From NCBI RefSeq assembly GCF_030247195.1, contig NC_080671.1, positions 188,335,725 through 188,399,724 of the forward strand: DNA of 64,000 nt. Direction: 5' to 3'. Shown here piece after piece: positions 46,018-58,175 of this stretch. The stretch is from Topomyia yanbarensis. Its lineage: Eukaryota; Arthropoda; Insecta; Diptera; Culicidae. The notes beneath the pieces were generated by a model. It was not told where the DNA came from. It made no database searches and saw nothing but the letters and a program-made list of their open reading frames with translations. How positions within the stretch are numbered: position 1 is the stretch's first letter; each line of letters begins with the position of its first letter. A program made the position numbers and the translations under genes.

Positions 46018-47729
46018 GAGGTTGTTGTAGATCCGATTGTTTACCCTGAATCGTACGCTGAACCCTTACTATCTAAATTGGTCGATGTTAAGTCAGACCA
46101 GACTAAGTCGCAAAATCTTGAAAAGTGAGATAATGATAGCACTGGGTAATGATTTCTGATTTTAAATATGTTATAGTAAGAAGGAAGTATAGCAAAACTT
46201 TATTTCGAATTATAACGTAAAGTATGCTGCGATTAAAATTTTAAACATGTTTTTCTCAAAATCAATTAAATGTCACATAGTCCGGTTTGATTTAACAACG
46301 ATCAATTGAGGTTCACTCCAAATCCATGATTTATTAAATTCCTTTTTGTAAGAAATTGTATCTGTTGAGGATCGAGAGCATGTTCATCGTTTCCTCTAAC
46401 CAAGACACTACAATTTCATTAAGCAAATTTGTCATAACTGGGTTGTGAAGTTTCAATAAACATTTTTAATGAAATGTTTTCACAAACAAGGCTATGACTT
46501 TCGTTAAAAAACATAGTTTTTCATCTCTTGCAGCGAGCATCATATCTCGTGAAAATAATGGGGTTTTCTTTTATCAACTTATCCATGTTTCAACCGACAG
46601 TTATTGCCATTTTTATAGCTGTCATTAGTTTAATATGGGTCAATAAGCCAAGTACTGTTTTTTTTATTTTAAAGACTTTAATTAATTACGACCTTACCTT
46701 CCATTCAATCACCTTGCCTCTACCCTTTTGGTGGATTAACTGTCAGATACTAACCTATGTGGCTAATCGAACTCTCGCGATTTAGATAATAAACGAAGAA
46801 TTTTATTCTCCATTTAATGACCAAATTGTCGGGTGGAAATTGAAGCGCTCGTTTTTGGTTTCGCTCAAACACATAAATCACATTCCGACGAATCAACGAA
46901 ATGATTCGCAACCCTTCATAAAAATGCGACAATATTCGCAGCACCTTATTCCAAATTGAACATTAGAACAATTATATATTAAAAAAAATATTTTGTTTAA
47001 TTAAAAAAAGTAAAATTGATTCCAAACGATAACAATACTACTTCGTCTGAATAAAAGGTTAAATTAATATTAGTACAGCAGACTATTGGTTTCACACATA
47101 CCAATTCTCGTCGTGTAAGGAATCTCTGTTCAACCTTAAAATTTTAAAAGGTTTTCTATTGTGTGCGGTAAACAACCAGACTGATGCTTAAAAATCATGT
47201 TTTAGACAATACAGTCACAGTTCTTGCTTTATAGTTTTATTTTGCCGTTATTGTAATTCATATATCGAAGCAAAACATATACAATAATCGAAAATAGTTT
47301 TATGGATGGACTTAGACGCATTTTTTGCAGCGATTTTGCGTGCCAGTACGTCGTATCCGTACACGAATGGAAGATACGCAGCAAGCAAAATGAGTTAACG
47401 CTGGTGATGATGAGTGGAGCGAAAGAGACAAATAGTACCACGACGCTAGCCTCAGCTACACTGGCTGTGGGAGCATGCAACACAGTGCTCTGCTCTGCAT
47501 GCCGTCCAAGAGGCAACTGAGCTTGCCCAACCAAATCTGCTCTTTAAATAGTCGATGATGACGTCATTCATAGAAGCGTTGCGCGTTAGGTACATAAATC
47601 TGTCGTACCAGACTAGGGAAGCGCAGCCTTCTGTGTGCAAATGCGTGGTATTTTGACTATGTTGAACATTATTTAAAATTTTAATGCCATGATATCAAAA
47701 ATCTTTGGGTTTATCTATTGGAATCTATT

Positions 47730-48146
47730 CTTAGAAGTATTTCTGAGCGATATGCGCAAAAAAATTGAAAATTTACCGTAAGATGGCTGAATTATAAGCG
47801 TTTAAAATTAGACCACTTTTCGTTACATACCATTTTTGTTCAATTTGCAAAGTATATAAGACATTTTGTAAAAAACTTTTAAATGGGATTTTTTCTCTAA
47901 GGTCCACAGAAAAATAAAAAAATATTTTAAAAATAATTGGGCTTTGAAAAAGTTGCGAAAGCCACTTATATACAACAATTTTGCTCAAAAATGGCCATTT
48001 ACCATAAATTGCATTTGCGGAACCTCTAGCTGATTTTTCAGAAACTTGATTTGTTCTACAAAAGTGCTTGACATATGCTTATCTTTCATTATAGGGTTGA
48101 GCACCATGACTTTTCGAACAACGATTTTTTTTGGGACAGCCTAATG
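47730..48146 (-). mobile_element. Partial relative of the 42.5-kb TA element
   Basis: Bases 47855-48146 are the reverse complement of the left part of the element at 42460 (shared CATTTGCGGAACCTCTAG, ATAGGGTTGAGCACCATGAC). They end in GGGACAGCC followed by TA. The other end could not be placed. Confidence 0.65.
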
Positions 48147-49039
48147 GTCACCCATGTAGCAATTTTTTTCTGCAACTATTTCATAATCAGTAGGCGATAA
48201 TAAGTACGTATTGCTGTGACTGACATCTTTCTTCATAACTCAAAAAGTTTTAGACTGATTTTCAATATAGGTATGATTGAGCGAAACATTAAAAACTTGA
48301 TCCCGTTCCGTAGCCATAACGATACGAGAATAACCAGTTTTCAATAATATTGCACCATAACGAAGATATATGAAAAAATCATTTTCCGTCGTCAACGTAA
48401 ACTGTTCTTGGCAGCACTGCTCCATCGGAATCCAATCAGATTAATTGCAATAACTTCAGTTCTCGAGCTGATCCTTGTAACTGTTAATTTTCAGATTAAA
48501 GGCAATAATCACATTAATGAGCCTTACTTGTTGTGTAAATCCGGAACTTGCTGCTAAGACGGTTGAACCCAGATTTGAGATTTCCACGGATCATCAAACG
48601 ACACTATGTCAACGAGCCGATAATTTTAACCAAAAAACGACTTTATTTACCAGAAACAACGTGGATTAGGTAAATCACAAGTTTATTGAGGTCCGTCCTC
48701 GAGTGATAAGTTTATAATGACTAATTGATTTGCTCTTGCGCAATCCTTATATACAAAGCAAAGCAGAAAATTGCATAATATGTGAGAATAACAAAATCGA
48801 GATATATAACGAGAGAGTTAACGAGTATGATTTCCTGCTTTAGTTTATCATTTCCTACCGTTTCCTGTGCTATCAATTATCAATCGACTGATAGGGTTGT
48901 TCTAAAATTAATTTTCTTATAAATACTAATTTAACAAATTTTCGATTAAGCAACTCGCCTCAATCAAAAGTTATAGCTGTTTAAAAACGTTGTTGTCCAC
49001 AAGCAACATGGGCATGAATGGGTTAAACATCTCATATCG
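48147..49039. other. No gene seen
   Basis: AT-rich, no convincing frame or repeat end. Confidence 0.4.
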
Positions 49040-49625
49040 TGATCCCAAATCTACAAACTGAGACCTCTACGAAAAGAGTTATGCGCCGAGTTTTACGGAT
49101 ATTTTCCAACGATTGAATCTCCAGGTGACTTAGATGAGGTCGTAAATAAAACAAACTCACTCATAGTAGAAGCATACCAAGATGATTATCTGCTTCCAGT
49201 TATGCATGCTTTTAGAGTAACCTCTGGGTGGAATGCCGAATTTACTAGAATCAAAAATGTATGTAGAATAGCTTGGAATCTCCGACATGCAAACGAATCA
49301 GAAGCATTTAAGTTGGCTCGCAAAGGTTATATAAATGACCTTCGGTCCTCTGAACGAAGTAGTTGGAAAAGCCTTTGCATAAATGTCTCAAGACTCAATA
49401 TATAGCAGCGAGGCAAGTCTACTACTCTCCTGATACATAATGCTGTTTCACACATTGGAAAAGTGTGTAAAAGCAACCAAGCTTAGGGATTTTCCTAGAC
49501 ATTGAAGTGCTTTTGATAACGTGTCTTTCGAATCCTTTTTGGAAACTGCAAGTGGTCACCTTGTCGCCGATGACGAAAATATAACCAGCTAGGATTTCTG
49601 ACAGACGGTTTTGCTGATGATTATT
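49040..49625 (+). pseudogene. LINE ORF2 remnant (LOA/I-type)
   Basis: Pieces in different frames match the linker between endonuclease and reverse transcriptase of LOA/I-type non-LTR elements: KELCAEFYGYFPTIESPGDL at about 49080, then WNAEFTRIKNVCRIAWNLRH, FKLARKGYINDLRSSERSSW to 49405. After a deletion, LGIFLDIEVLL-type text near 49474-49520 and SFESFLETASGHLVADDENI follow. The latter corresponds to reverse transcriptase motif A (GIFLDIEGAFDNVSF in relatives), with the catalytic Asp visible but the frame broken. It is a truncated, non-functional fragment. Confidence 0.65.
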
Positions 49626-52600
49626 CACCGGTCAATGGATTGGCACACTCTTTGATTTGATGCAGAACATCCTATGTGTTTATGAGCAATGGTGTCTTCA
49701 TGTTAAATTATCATTCCGTATTTGCTCTAAAACGAGTCGGCACTAGAATATTTTTTAAGAAATATCTTAATGCATATATTAAGAAATATCTTATGCTATA
49801 TTTCTCCATAGTGGAGAACAATTTAGGTTAAAGCTATTTATTCTCCAAAGCAGAAAATTGTTTAAAACCGCCTTTGCGCGTCAAGGGGACAAAATCTATA
49901 ACTAAATTAAATTGGAATTTTAGTTTCGACTTCATTAATTCTCATCAGATTAATCAGAACTCTTTTTCTTGCGGGACATCACGCATGCTCAGGAACACAG
50001 AGAGTTTTCGTTTTTTTGAAGCTAGCGTCAATTCGGCGCTAGATTATAGCGTTTTCGTTTTTTCATGGTGCTACACTGGTGTTGTGCAAAAAAAGAGATA
50101 GACTGATTACACATAAGTTTCAATGAATGTAGTACCGACTACACCGGTGTAGTGTCGGATTTTGATGAGACAAAGTAGAAACGCAAATTCCAAAAATATT
50201 TTTTCTTAATCTTCATCATGTAAAACTGTACTAACAATTAAACACGAACATATGTCACTATCTCACAGTTTTTTCATGTTTCCACCCAATGTTATACCGT
50301 GAAAAAACAACTCCTAGCACCCCCTAATTCAATGGTAATTATGGAAGTGGTAAATTATGAAACAAAAAGAAATAATCAGGGGAATTATGAAAACTCCCAT
50401 CATTTTTTTCCAGAAGCCTTTAGCATCCTATTGAAAATTTAGCATGATGTTATCTCCTAACATGTTCTAGATAAACCCTCTCCACTATACTCACTAGCAA
50501 ATGTATCTAACTGCGGACGCCTACCAACCAGTCAGTGTTGGCGTTGGTGGCGGCGATGACCAAATAAAAATGTCGATTAATCAATTTCTAGGCGTCCCTT
50601 CGTCTGCACAGGATTCCTGCATCCGAACCTTAAAACAACCGACAATCGCTCCCGCCAAATCGTCTAACACGAATGGAAGAGGAGAAAAATCTGTCGAACC
50701 CATCACACTCCGATCCGGTCCGATCCGATCGGATTCGATCCTCAATTCCCCGGAGGGTGCCCCTATCTGCAGCGGTACCGTGCGGCTATCGCAGTGTGTG
50801 AGCAAATTTACCGGGAACCGAAAAACGATAAATTATCTCTCCTGTCCACCTCCGCCGCCTCCAGGTTTAGGTTCCCCGGCAGCAGCATCATGGGTTCTTC
50901 TTTTCAATCACATCTTCGCACTACTCGTTTTGGCACCTCAATGACTGATTTTGTTCGATTCACCTCTTCCTGGTTTGATTTTCAGGGTCTCGCTCTCCTC
51001 CGTATACTTGGACCGTCCCTTCGTTGCTGGTTGACCCATAAACCATATTCTCTGTTGGATATTTTTCGGAAAAGCTATTTTTTCGCCTTACTTGCAGTTT
51101 GGTACTTTTTTGGGTCATGTATCGCTTAAATTTATTGAAAATTTTGTCGTTCAAACTGGTGAATGATTGAGCGAAAACTTTGCTTGCAATGATGTAGCCT
51201 TTCTGGGATTCGCTTTATGTCCTTCTTCAACCTCAGCAGGTAGTATTTTCTCCTGCATGTGAAAGGTCACTTTTCAGGTGTTTTTTTTTCTCTCAAGCTT
51301 TGCGAAACTGTCTAATGATATTTTCCCTAATGATTAACGATTGCAGAAAACACACTGGGACCGGGGAGTAATGATTCGAACAAATCCTTTGCTGGTTCGT
51401 TTGAAGGCATTTTTGCAAGCTCATCAACTGCCATCAGGTATCCGTCAGTGGACGATTTCGGCGTTCGATGTAATATCTGTGCGGGCGTTTATGCTCTGTT
51501 GGCGATAATGATACTTTATTTTAGGCTTGTCGATCGTCGTTTAACTGATTGGCGGGAAGGTTCAGTCGCATGCGATAATTAAAATTTAATTAATTATGTC
51601 TATGAAATAGGATATGTGTTCACAATTGAGCTTTTTGTAACTCGTTTATCTATGATTAGAAATGCTCCAGAAACTATCATTTTCTAAATAATTTCGTTCA
51701 CAGGTAATGTATCCACTAAGATATCAAATCAAACTCATGTGTGTTTCAGATTCAGTAATTTTAACTCGAATCATTGCCATTCCGTTCATATATTCGAATA
51801 GAAACTGTAATTCCATTCGATGGCCTAAAGGCAAATCTTCAATAATCTCAATGCCCTATCATTTTCTTACTAGATAATATTAGCTCGTGTGGTTAACAAC
51901 CTACCTTAAATCTCAGTTATGGCTCCTAATCGTCTGCGGCTGTAATAAATCCTTGAAAATTTCAACCCACCACAAATGCACCAGTTATTGCCGGCAGTGG
52001 CCTAATCCTAATCACCTCAGGTGTTGTTTATCACAAGCCCTAATAATCATTGCTATTTTTGTTAATCCTTAAATACCTTTTCCACTGCACTTACATGTCC
52101 ACTGTTTCTACCGAAGTTTGTGAAGCAATTTTCGTTAATCTTTTCCAAATCGAAAACTTGCTGCCTGGCACTAAATCGAAAGTAAACAGTTGCATTCATA
52201 GATGGATAAGTGTTATTTTGCCTACCTGGTTGAGCACTAAATAACCACTCCTTCGATTTTCTGTCTCCCCCAAACCGCAAAATAACACACCAACACCGCT
52301 TCTGATTTCCTTTGGCGCTAAAATGGATAATTCCAATCTCCATCCCAGAACCCGAACGCCACCGTAATAAACGAATTCTCAAGCTGTCATAAAACAAAAT
52401 TGTTCCGTTGTTGGTAGTACGGTACCTGCTTGTCAGCACACCCAGAGCAAACCACTCGAATATGGAAATTAGTGGGCAAACATAAAACTCAAATTGAAGG
52501 TGCCACACTGTCAGGTATCAATCTTTACCGGACGCATTAACAGTCTCACACCTGGAAATTCTCTGGTTGGCGTTTACAAAAGCTAAATGTTGATTATAAT

Positions 52601-52633
52601 TGAGGTACTCAGTGCATGAGCAGTCCAACTCCA
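49626..52633. other. No gene confirmed; GC-rich patch 50500-51080
   Basis: Bases 50500-51080 are GC-richer, with a 147-codon plus-strand frame (50501-50944) containing a Pro run, and overlapping frames on both strands. This looks like unique noncoding or 5'-untranslated sequence rather than a gene I can name. The remainder is AT-rich. Confidence 0.35.
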
Positions 52634-54212
52634 AAAAACCTGTTTTAATCCACCTAGTGGTGCAATTGTGCCTTTCTCATTTATTCAAACTATTATTTAA
52701 TAGCTGGTTCGTACAATATAACATTATGGAAATGTCTTTCATTCTTATTACACTTGGTAAGTATATATAAAAGCACCTTTTTGTATTCATCGCGGTATCA
52801 TCCACAACCCGTAACTCCGGAGCCGGAAGTCGGATGAAGATGGAATTTAATATCAGTTTCCGGGGACGCAACACCTTTCATTTGAGACTAAGTTGATCAA
52901 ATCGGTCCAGCCATTTTCGAGAAACCAATATAACCGTTATTCTGAATTTGGATGCTTCCGGATCCGTCGATGGTGGCCAGTGTGGCCAAAGAGACTTTGA
53001 ATGACTGTTGGAGACCTAGATCTACAAATTCAACAGTTGCGTTTACATTTTGGAAAAAAAAATCATCTTTTTACATTCATCGCAGAATTCGTTAGAATCG
53101 GGATTTGCTGCGTGATCGTACGTATCACCCTGTAATTCAGGAACCAGAACTCAGATCCACACAAAATTCAACAGCAGCTGATGGACCTTTCATTTGAAAT
53201 CAAGTTTGTCAAAATCGGTTCAGAAAATTCCGAGAAACCGATGTGGACAAACCAACAAATTTTGTTTTGTAACCATACTCGGCGGCGACGCAATACTCAA
53301 CTGCATATTTTGCCTTCCATTTGAGACTTGGTTTGAGAAAATCGGCTCAGTCATCACCGATGAACCGATGTGACTTTAATTGTGGAATATGCCCGGAATT
53401 CCGGACTTCCGAAATCGTCGATAGTGTACAATATATTCAAAGAATGTTTGATTGGCAATCAGTGATCTAGATCTGCGATTAAAAGTAATTTGGTGACCAT
53501 TTCAATAGTTTTTAGCCTCTAAGGTATTACGATTGTACCGATTTATATGGGAAATTCCAGTGTATCCTTACTAACACCCCTGTAACTCCGGAAGCAAAAG
53601 TCAGAACCGAATGAAATTCAGCAGCAGTCAATGGCATTACTGTATCTTTCATTTGAAATCAAGTTTGTAAAAATCGGTAGAGAATTCGTTGTGGAATGGG
53701 TGTGATACTAGCTTAGGAACTTGGCGGGTTCTCCGGGGGCGTCATGAACCGTCATAGGTGGCCAATGTGGTCAAAGCTGCTTTGATTGCTCATTAGTGAT
53801 CCCGACACGCAAACTAGAGTAATGTTACATCAATTTTAATATGTTTTACATCATTTGAACATCATGGTGGTACCAGTTTATATGGGAATTTGCTGTGTGA
53901 CCGCTTTCTTTAACCCGTAACTCCGGAACCGGAAGTCGGATCAACTAAGAATTCAATAGCAGCTTATGGGAGCGTTATACCTTTCAGATGAAACTAAGTT
54001 TGCGAAAATCGGTTCAGCCATCTCTGAGAAAATTGTGTGAGTTTAAATGACACACACACATACACACACACATACATACATACACACACAGACATTTGCC
54101 GATCTCGACGAACTGAATCGAATGGTGTATGACACTCGGCCCTCCGGGCCTCGGTTAAAAAGTCGATGTTTACAGTGATTGCATAGCCTTTCTTTATTTG
54201 AGAAAGGCAAAA
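52634..54212 (+). mobile_element. Family A repeat, full-length copy
   Basis: It starts CCTGTTTTAATCCACCTAGT with GTGCCTTTCTCATTTATTC and ends with the hairpin GCCTTTCTTTATTTGAGAAA at about 54188-54210. At least four internal monomers are seen (about 52813, 53130, 53583, 53920), then a (CACA/CATA)n tract (about 54053-54093) and the GGCCCTCCGGGCC box. Bases 53320-54205 are closely matched by 62870-63770. Confidence 0.8.
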
Positions 54213-55421
54213 AGGTGCGAAATCGGCAGTCCCAAAAAGTCGATTTTTACAAAAAAAATTTTTTTCGATATAACATAAAATCTCGACGTTTCATGCATTT
54301 TAAAGATGTTTGGCATCAAAAATACGAATTCGATTTCTGAAATTTTATGGGGTCCTCCCTTTGAAAAAAAATTTGAGTTCCGGCTTATATGGGAATTTCA
54401 TATGTGACCGGACGATTTAGTCTATATTTCCGGAACCATACAAGCGGTCCGTGCGAAATTTTACAGACATCTGTGGGGATTTTATAGCTATCATTTGGGA
54501 CTAAGTTTGTGAAAATCGGCCCAACCATTTCCGGGAAACTGATGTGAGTTCGTAAATTTTGAAAGATGGCCGCTTTTCCCGGACACTTCCGGAACCGTCT
54601 ATGGTGGTCAATGTAGTGAACGAAAGTTTGGTTGGCCGTCGGTGACCTAGAACAGCAAATTTAAGTTGTTTGAGAGACATTTTAGCGAAATTTTTACCTT
54701 TTTTGCTTTCATCGGAGTATCGGTTTGAATCACAATTTGCTATGTGATCGCACGCCACAACCTATAACTCCGGAACCGGAAGTCGGATCGGGATGAAATT
54801 AAATAGCCATTTACGGGGACGCAATACTTTTCATTTGAGGCCAAGTTTAGTCGAATCGGTCTAGCCATCTCCGAGAAACCGATGTGACTGTTATTCTGAA
54901 TTTAGATACTTCCGCCGGGGCTTCCTGAACCGATGATGGTGGTCAATGTGGCCAAATAGACTTTGAATGGATGTTAGTGACCTAATACTACAAATCGAAG
55001 CAGTTGTGGTCATATTTTCGAAAAAATTTCACCTTTATGCATTCATTGCAGAATTTATTAAAATCGACATTTTCTGCGTGTTCGTACTCATCATCCTGTA
55101 ATTCCGGAACCGGAAGTCGGATCCATTAGAAATTCAATAGCAGCCTATGGGAACGTTGCACCTTTCATTTGAGACTAAGTTTGTCAATATCGGTTCAGCC
55201 ATCTCTGAGAAAAATGAGTGACATTTTTGGTAACATACACACAAAAAAAACATACACACACATGTGTGTATGTGCACACACATACATACATACACACACA
55301 GACATTTGCCGATCTCGACGAACTGAATCGAATGGTATATATCACTCGGCCCTCCGGGCCTCCGTTAAAAGGTCGGTTTTCAGAGCAATTGCAATACCTT
55401 TCTATTGAGAAAGGCAAAAAT
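54213..55421 (+). mobile_element. Family A repeat, 5'-truncated copy
   Basis: It follows the previous copy head-to-tail and is nearly the same sequence as 7490-8676. It has three monomers (about 54427, 54765, 55100), a (CACA)n/(CATA)n tract at 55240-55302, the GGCCCTCCGGGCC box and the hairpin CCTTTCTATTGAGAAAGG. The family's left end is missing. Confidence 0.8.
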
Positions 55422-55800
55422 TTCACCTTTTTACATTCATCGCAGAATTCGTTAGAATCGAGATTTGCTGCGTGATCGTACGTATCACCCTGTAATTCAG
55501 GAACCAGAACTCAGATCCACACAAAATTCAACAGCAGCTGATGGACCTTCCATTTAAAATCAAGTTTGTCAAAATCGGTTCAGAAAATTCCGAGAAACCG
55601 ATGTGGACAAATCAACAAATTTTGTTTTGTAACCATACTCTTCAACTCGTAATCCGGAACAAGATGTCGGTTGAAAATCAAATTCAATAGCAACCTATGG
55701 GAATAGTATACCTTTCATTTGAATCTTAGTTTGTAAAAATCGGTTCAGCCATCTCCAAAAAACCGATGTGGACATTTTGTTAACAAATCCGCACATACAC

Positions 55801-56097
55801 ACATACATACATACATACATACATACATACATACATACATACATACATACATACATACATACATACATACATACATACATACATACATACATACATACAT
55901 ACATACATACATACATACATACATACATACATACATACATACATACATACATACATACATACATACATACATACATACATACATACATACATACATACAT
56001 ACATACATACATACATACATACATACATACATACATACATACATACATACATACATACATACATACATACATACATACATACATACATACATACATA
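55801..56097. repeat. (ACAT)n microsatellite, 5' side
   Basis: About 74 near-perfect ACAT units. Frames on both strands (MYVC or HTYI repeats) are artefacts. Confidence 0.97.
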
Positions 56098-56768
56098 GGG
56101 GCCTAACGAACCCCCCCCCCCCTCACAGCCCTACTGCGAGTTGGGGAGTTTTGCTAGGATATGGTGGGGCTAAGATTGGGCTCTTCTGAACCTCTAAAAA
56201 AAGCCATAACTCCGAAAGCAGCTCCGACGAAGCGAGTCTGTGCCGCTTCTGCTAAGATCCTAAGATTCCAATAATCTAAGATCTGGGCAATAAAAGCACT
56301 CTAGCCCAACCGGAGTGCCAACCGGCACATCAGGATCGACGCCAGTAACATCTTGATTATGGTATACTGGCCATGGCGAACGGCAACGGACAGGACACGG
56401 ATGACGAAAAGGATGGCGACTTAGGGCTGACAGGCGTGCTGTTCTACTCCCTGAGTAAGGAAGGATGACACCGACGTGAAATGGCGAGTGGGCTAACAGC
56501 ATGGCTGCCTCCGTTCCAACAAAACCCTGGCAGGTCTCCGGGTACGTTCGAAACTCGCCATCATTTGGTTGGTGGTACTAGGTTCGGTTGAAGCATTCCC
56601 GATTTACGCCGATCCGGCTCTGAACACTACTCCCCATGAGAGATGGTGTCAACCCTTGCATGACCTCACTGCTGCTTTTCGGCAGCATAGATAATCATGG
56701 GATCGCGAGAGGCGACTATGTGCAGCGAGTGGAGATAGCGGCCCGGAGTTGGGACCCAATAAAATAAA
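56098..56768 (+). promoter_or_regulatory. 5' leader of the Waldo-like element
   Basis: It starts GGGGCCTAACGAAC with a run of 13 C soon after, and runs GC-rich without a long frame to the ORF1 ATG at 56769. Non-LTR elements carry their promoter inside this leader, so transcription probably starts at or near 56098; the exact signal is not visible. AATAAAATAAAATGG surrounds the start codon. Confidence 0.6.
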
Positions 56769-58175
56769 ATGGAGAAACAACAAGCAACCGATATAAATGG
56801 AGCAGGCACGGCAAATCCGTTTGCCAGAGGTGGGTTGGTGAGGTCACCACCACCAATAGTAGCTGAAGTCACCCAGCAAGAGCAGGAGGAGGGGAAGCCG
56901 AAGCAACAGCAACAGCAGCAACAAAAACAGCCGGAGCAGAGCGGAAGGAGCTACACTCCACAAACGCCAAAGGTAGTGGTAGCGAGGCACTTGGTGGAGG
57001 AGCTCCACAAGTTCGTGGACATGAGAAACAATGTCCACAAAGACATTAAGGAGATGGTCATCAAAATCCGGAAGGCGCTACTGTCTGCCGTGAAAGAGTA
57101 CGATACGGCAACGCAGAGGGCAGATTCAGCTGAGCGAGCATCCGCGTCGGCTAAGGCCACTGTCCTCCTAGCCCCTCCGAAACAGGGTAAGGAGAGGCAG
57201 ATTGGAGTGGAGTACACGCCAGTTCCCATAACTCCAAAGAGGACAAGATCCTCACCAGGAGAAGAAAGACCAGGCGGGTCAAAGAGGCAGACGCTCGAGG
57301 ATGCTGTTGCTGCCGAAGAAAAGGACGCCACCTTACAGGGTGAAAGCTGGAGCACCGTTGTAGGTCGGAAGGAGAAACGCGGGAAACAGCAAAAAAAGAA
57401 GGAGGAGCGAAAAGGGGAGCAGAAGAGGAAATCAGAACCCTCGGCTCGTCAGAAGGCGCCTAAGGGAGAAGCCGTGCTCGTCAAAGCAAATGACGAGACT
57501 ACGTACGCCGCACTGCTCAAAAAGGTCAGAGAGGACCCGGAGCTGAAAGATTTGGGGGAAAACGTGTTAAGAGTCAGGCGTACCCAAAAAAATGAGATGC
57601 TCCTCGAGCTTAAAAAGAATACTACGACTAGTAGCTCTGCCTTGCAGGAGACTATAACTAAATCAATGGGTGGAAAGGCAGAAGTTAAAGCCTTAAGCCC
57701 GGAGATGGTAATCGTGTGCAAAGACCTCGACGAAATAACGACGGAAGACGAGCTGAGAGGTGCTATGAAGCAGCAGTGCAAACTGGGCGAGGTGCACATG
57801 ACGATCCGGTTAAGGAAGGGATACGGAGGAACGCAGATAGCGATGATACGTTTACCGGTAACCGCTGCAGACAAGGCACTGGAGGTAGGTAAGGTTACAG
57901 TTGGATGGTCGAGATGCCTACTGAGAGCCGCCCCACGAGTAAACAAACAAGCAGAGAAATGCTTCAAATGTTTAGGCTTTGGACATTTAGCAGGGGCTTG
58001 CAAAGGCCCGGACAGATCCGGGATGTGCTGGAAATGCGGAGAGACGGGCCATCTTGCGAGAGACTGCACGCAGAGGCCGAAGTGCTTGCTTTGCACCCCA
58101 GCGGAAGGAAACGACCATCAGACGGGTGGCTTTAAATGCCCAGCGTACAAGAAGGCGACTGCAGGCCAACGGTGA
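56769..58175 (+). CDS. Waldo-like ORF1, gag-like RNA-binding protein (468 aa)
   Basis: ORF1 proteins of R1-clade elements bind the element RNA and form the ribonucleoprotein that reaches chromosomal DNA. The N-terminus is polar, with a Gln-rich run (KQQQQQQQKQ) near residues 42-55. Residues 190-240 are Lys/Glu-rich and probably flexible. Residues 240-390 hold the conserved region (LGENVLRVRRTQKNEMLLEL, TIRLRKGYGGTQIAMIRLP). Three zinc knuckles follow: C398-C401-H406-C411, C420-C423-H428-C433 and a third from C439. The ATG at 56769 is the first good start, and length is normal for the clade. The stop TGA at 58173-58175 overlaps the ORF2 ATG. No disabling change is seen. Confidence 0.93.
   Translation: MEKQQATDINGAGTANPFARGGLVRSPPPIVAEVTQQEQEEGKPKQQQQQQQKQPEQSGRSYTPQTPKVVVARHLVEELHKFVDMRNNVHKDIKEMVIKIRKALLSAVKEYDTATQRADSAERASASAKATVLLAPPKQGKERQIGVEYTPVPITPKRTRSSPGEERPGGSKRQTLEDAVAAEEKDATLQGESWSTVVGRKEKRGKQQKKKEERKGEQKRKSEPSARQKAPKGEAVLVKANDETTYAALLKKVREDPELKDLGENVLRVRRTQKNEMLLELKKNTTTSSSALQETITKSMGGKAEVKALSPEMVIVCKDLDEITTEDELRGAMKQQCKLGEVHMTIRLRKGYGGTQIAMIRLPVTAADKALEVGKVTVGWSRCLLRAAPRVNKQAEKCFKCLGFGHLAGACKGPDRSGMCWKCGETGHLARDCTQRPKCLLCTPAEGNDHQTGGFKCPAYKKATAGQR

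Larger units (their letters stand above)
44643..47729. other. No gene confirmed
   Basis: AT-rich with short frames of no recognised type. It holds the candidate exon at 45655-45779, the minimal family A pair of ends at 45971-46017 and a GC-richer patch at 47300-47640 open on both strands. Confidence 0.35.

Noticed and set aside
47229..47534. 101-codon minus-strand frame with hydrophobic segments
   Set aside because: No motif, and the opposite strand is also open; not enough to call a gene.
50501..50944. 147-codon frame with a Pro run
   Set aside because: No recognised domain, competing frames on both strands, and GC-rich composition that lengthens frames by chance.
55695..56106. Long frames of MYVC or HTYI repeats on both strands
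   Set aside because: They are translations of the (ACAT)n microsatellite and are open on both strands by composition.
57449..58096. 215-codon minus-strand frame under Waldo-like ORF1, and similar frames under ORF2 (e.g. 58993-59865)
   Set aside because: They are antisense shadows of the real ORFs; the plus-strand frames carry all the domain motifs.
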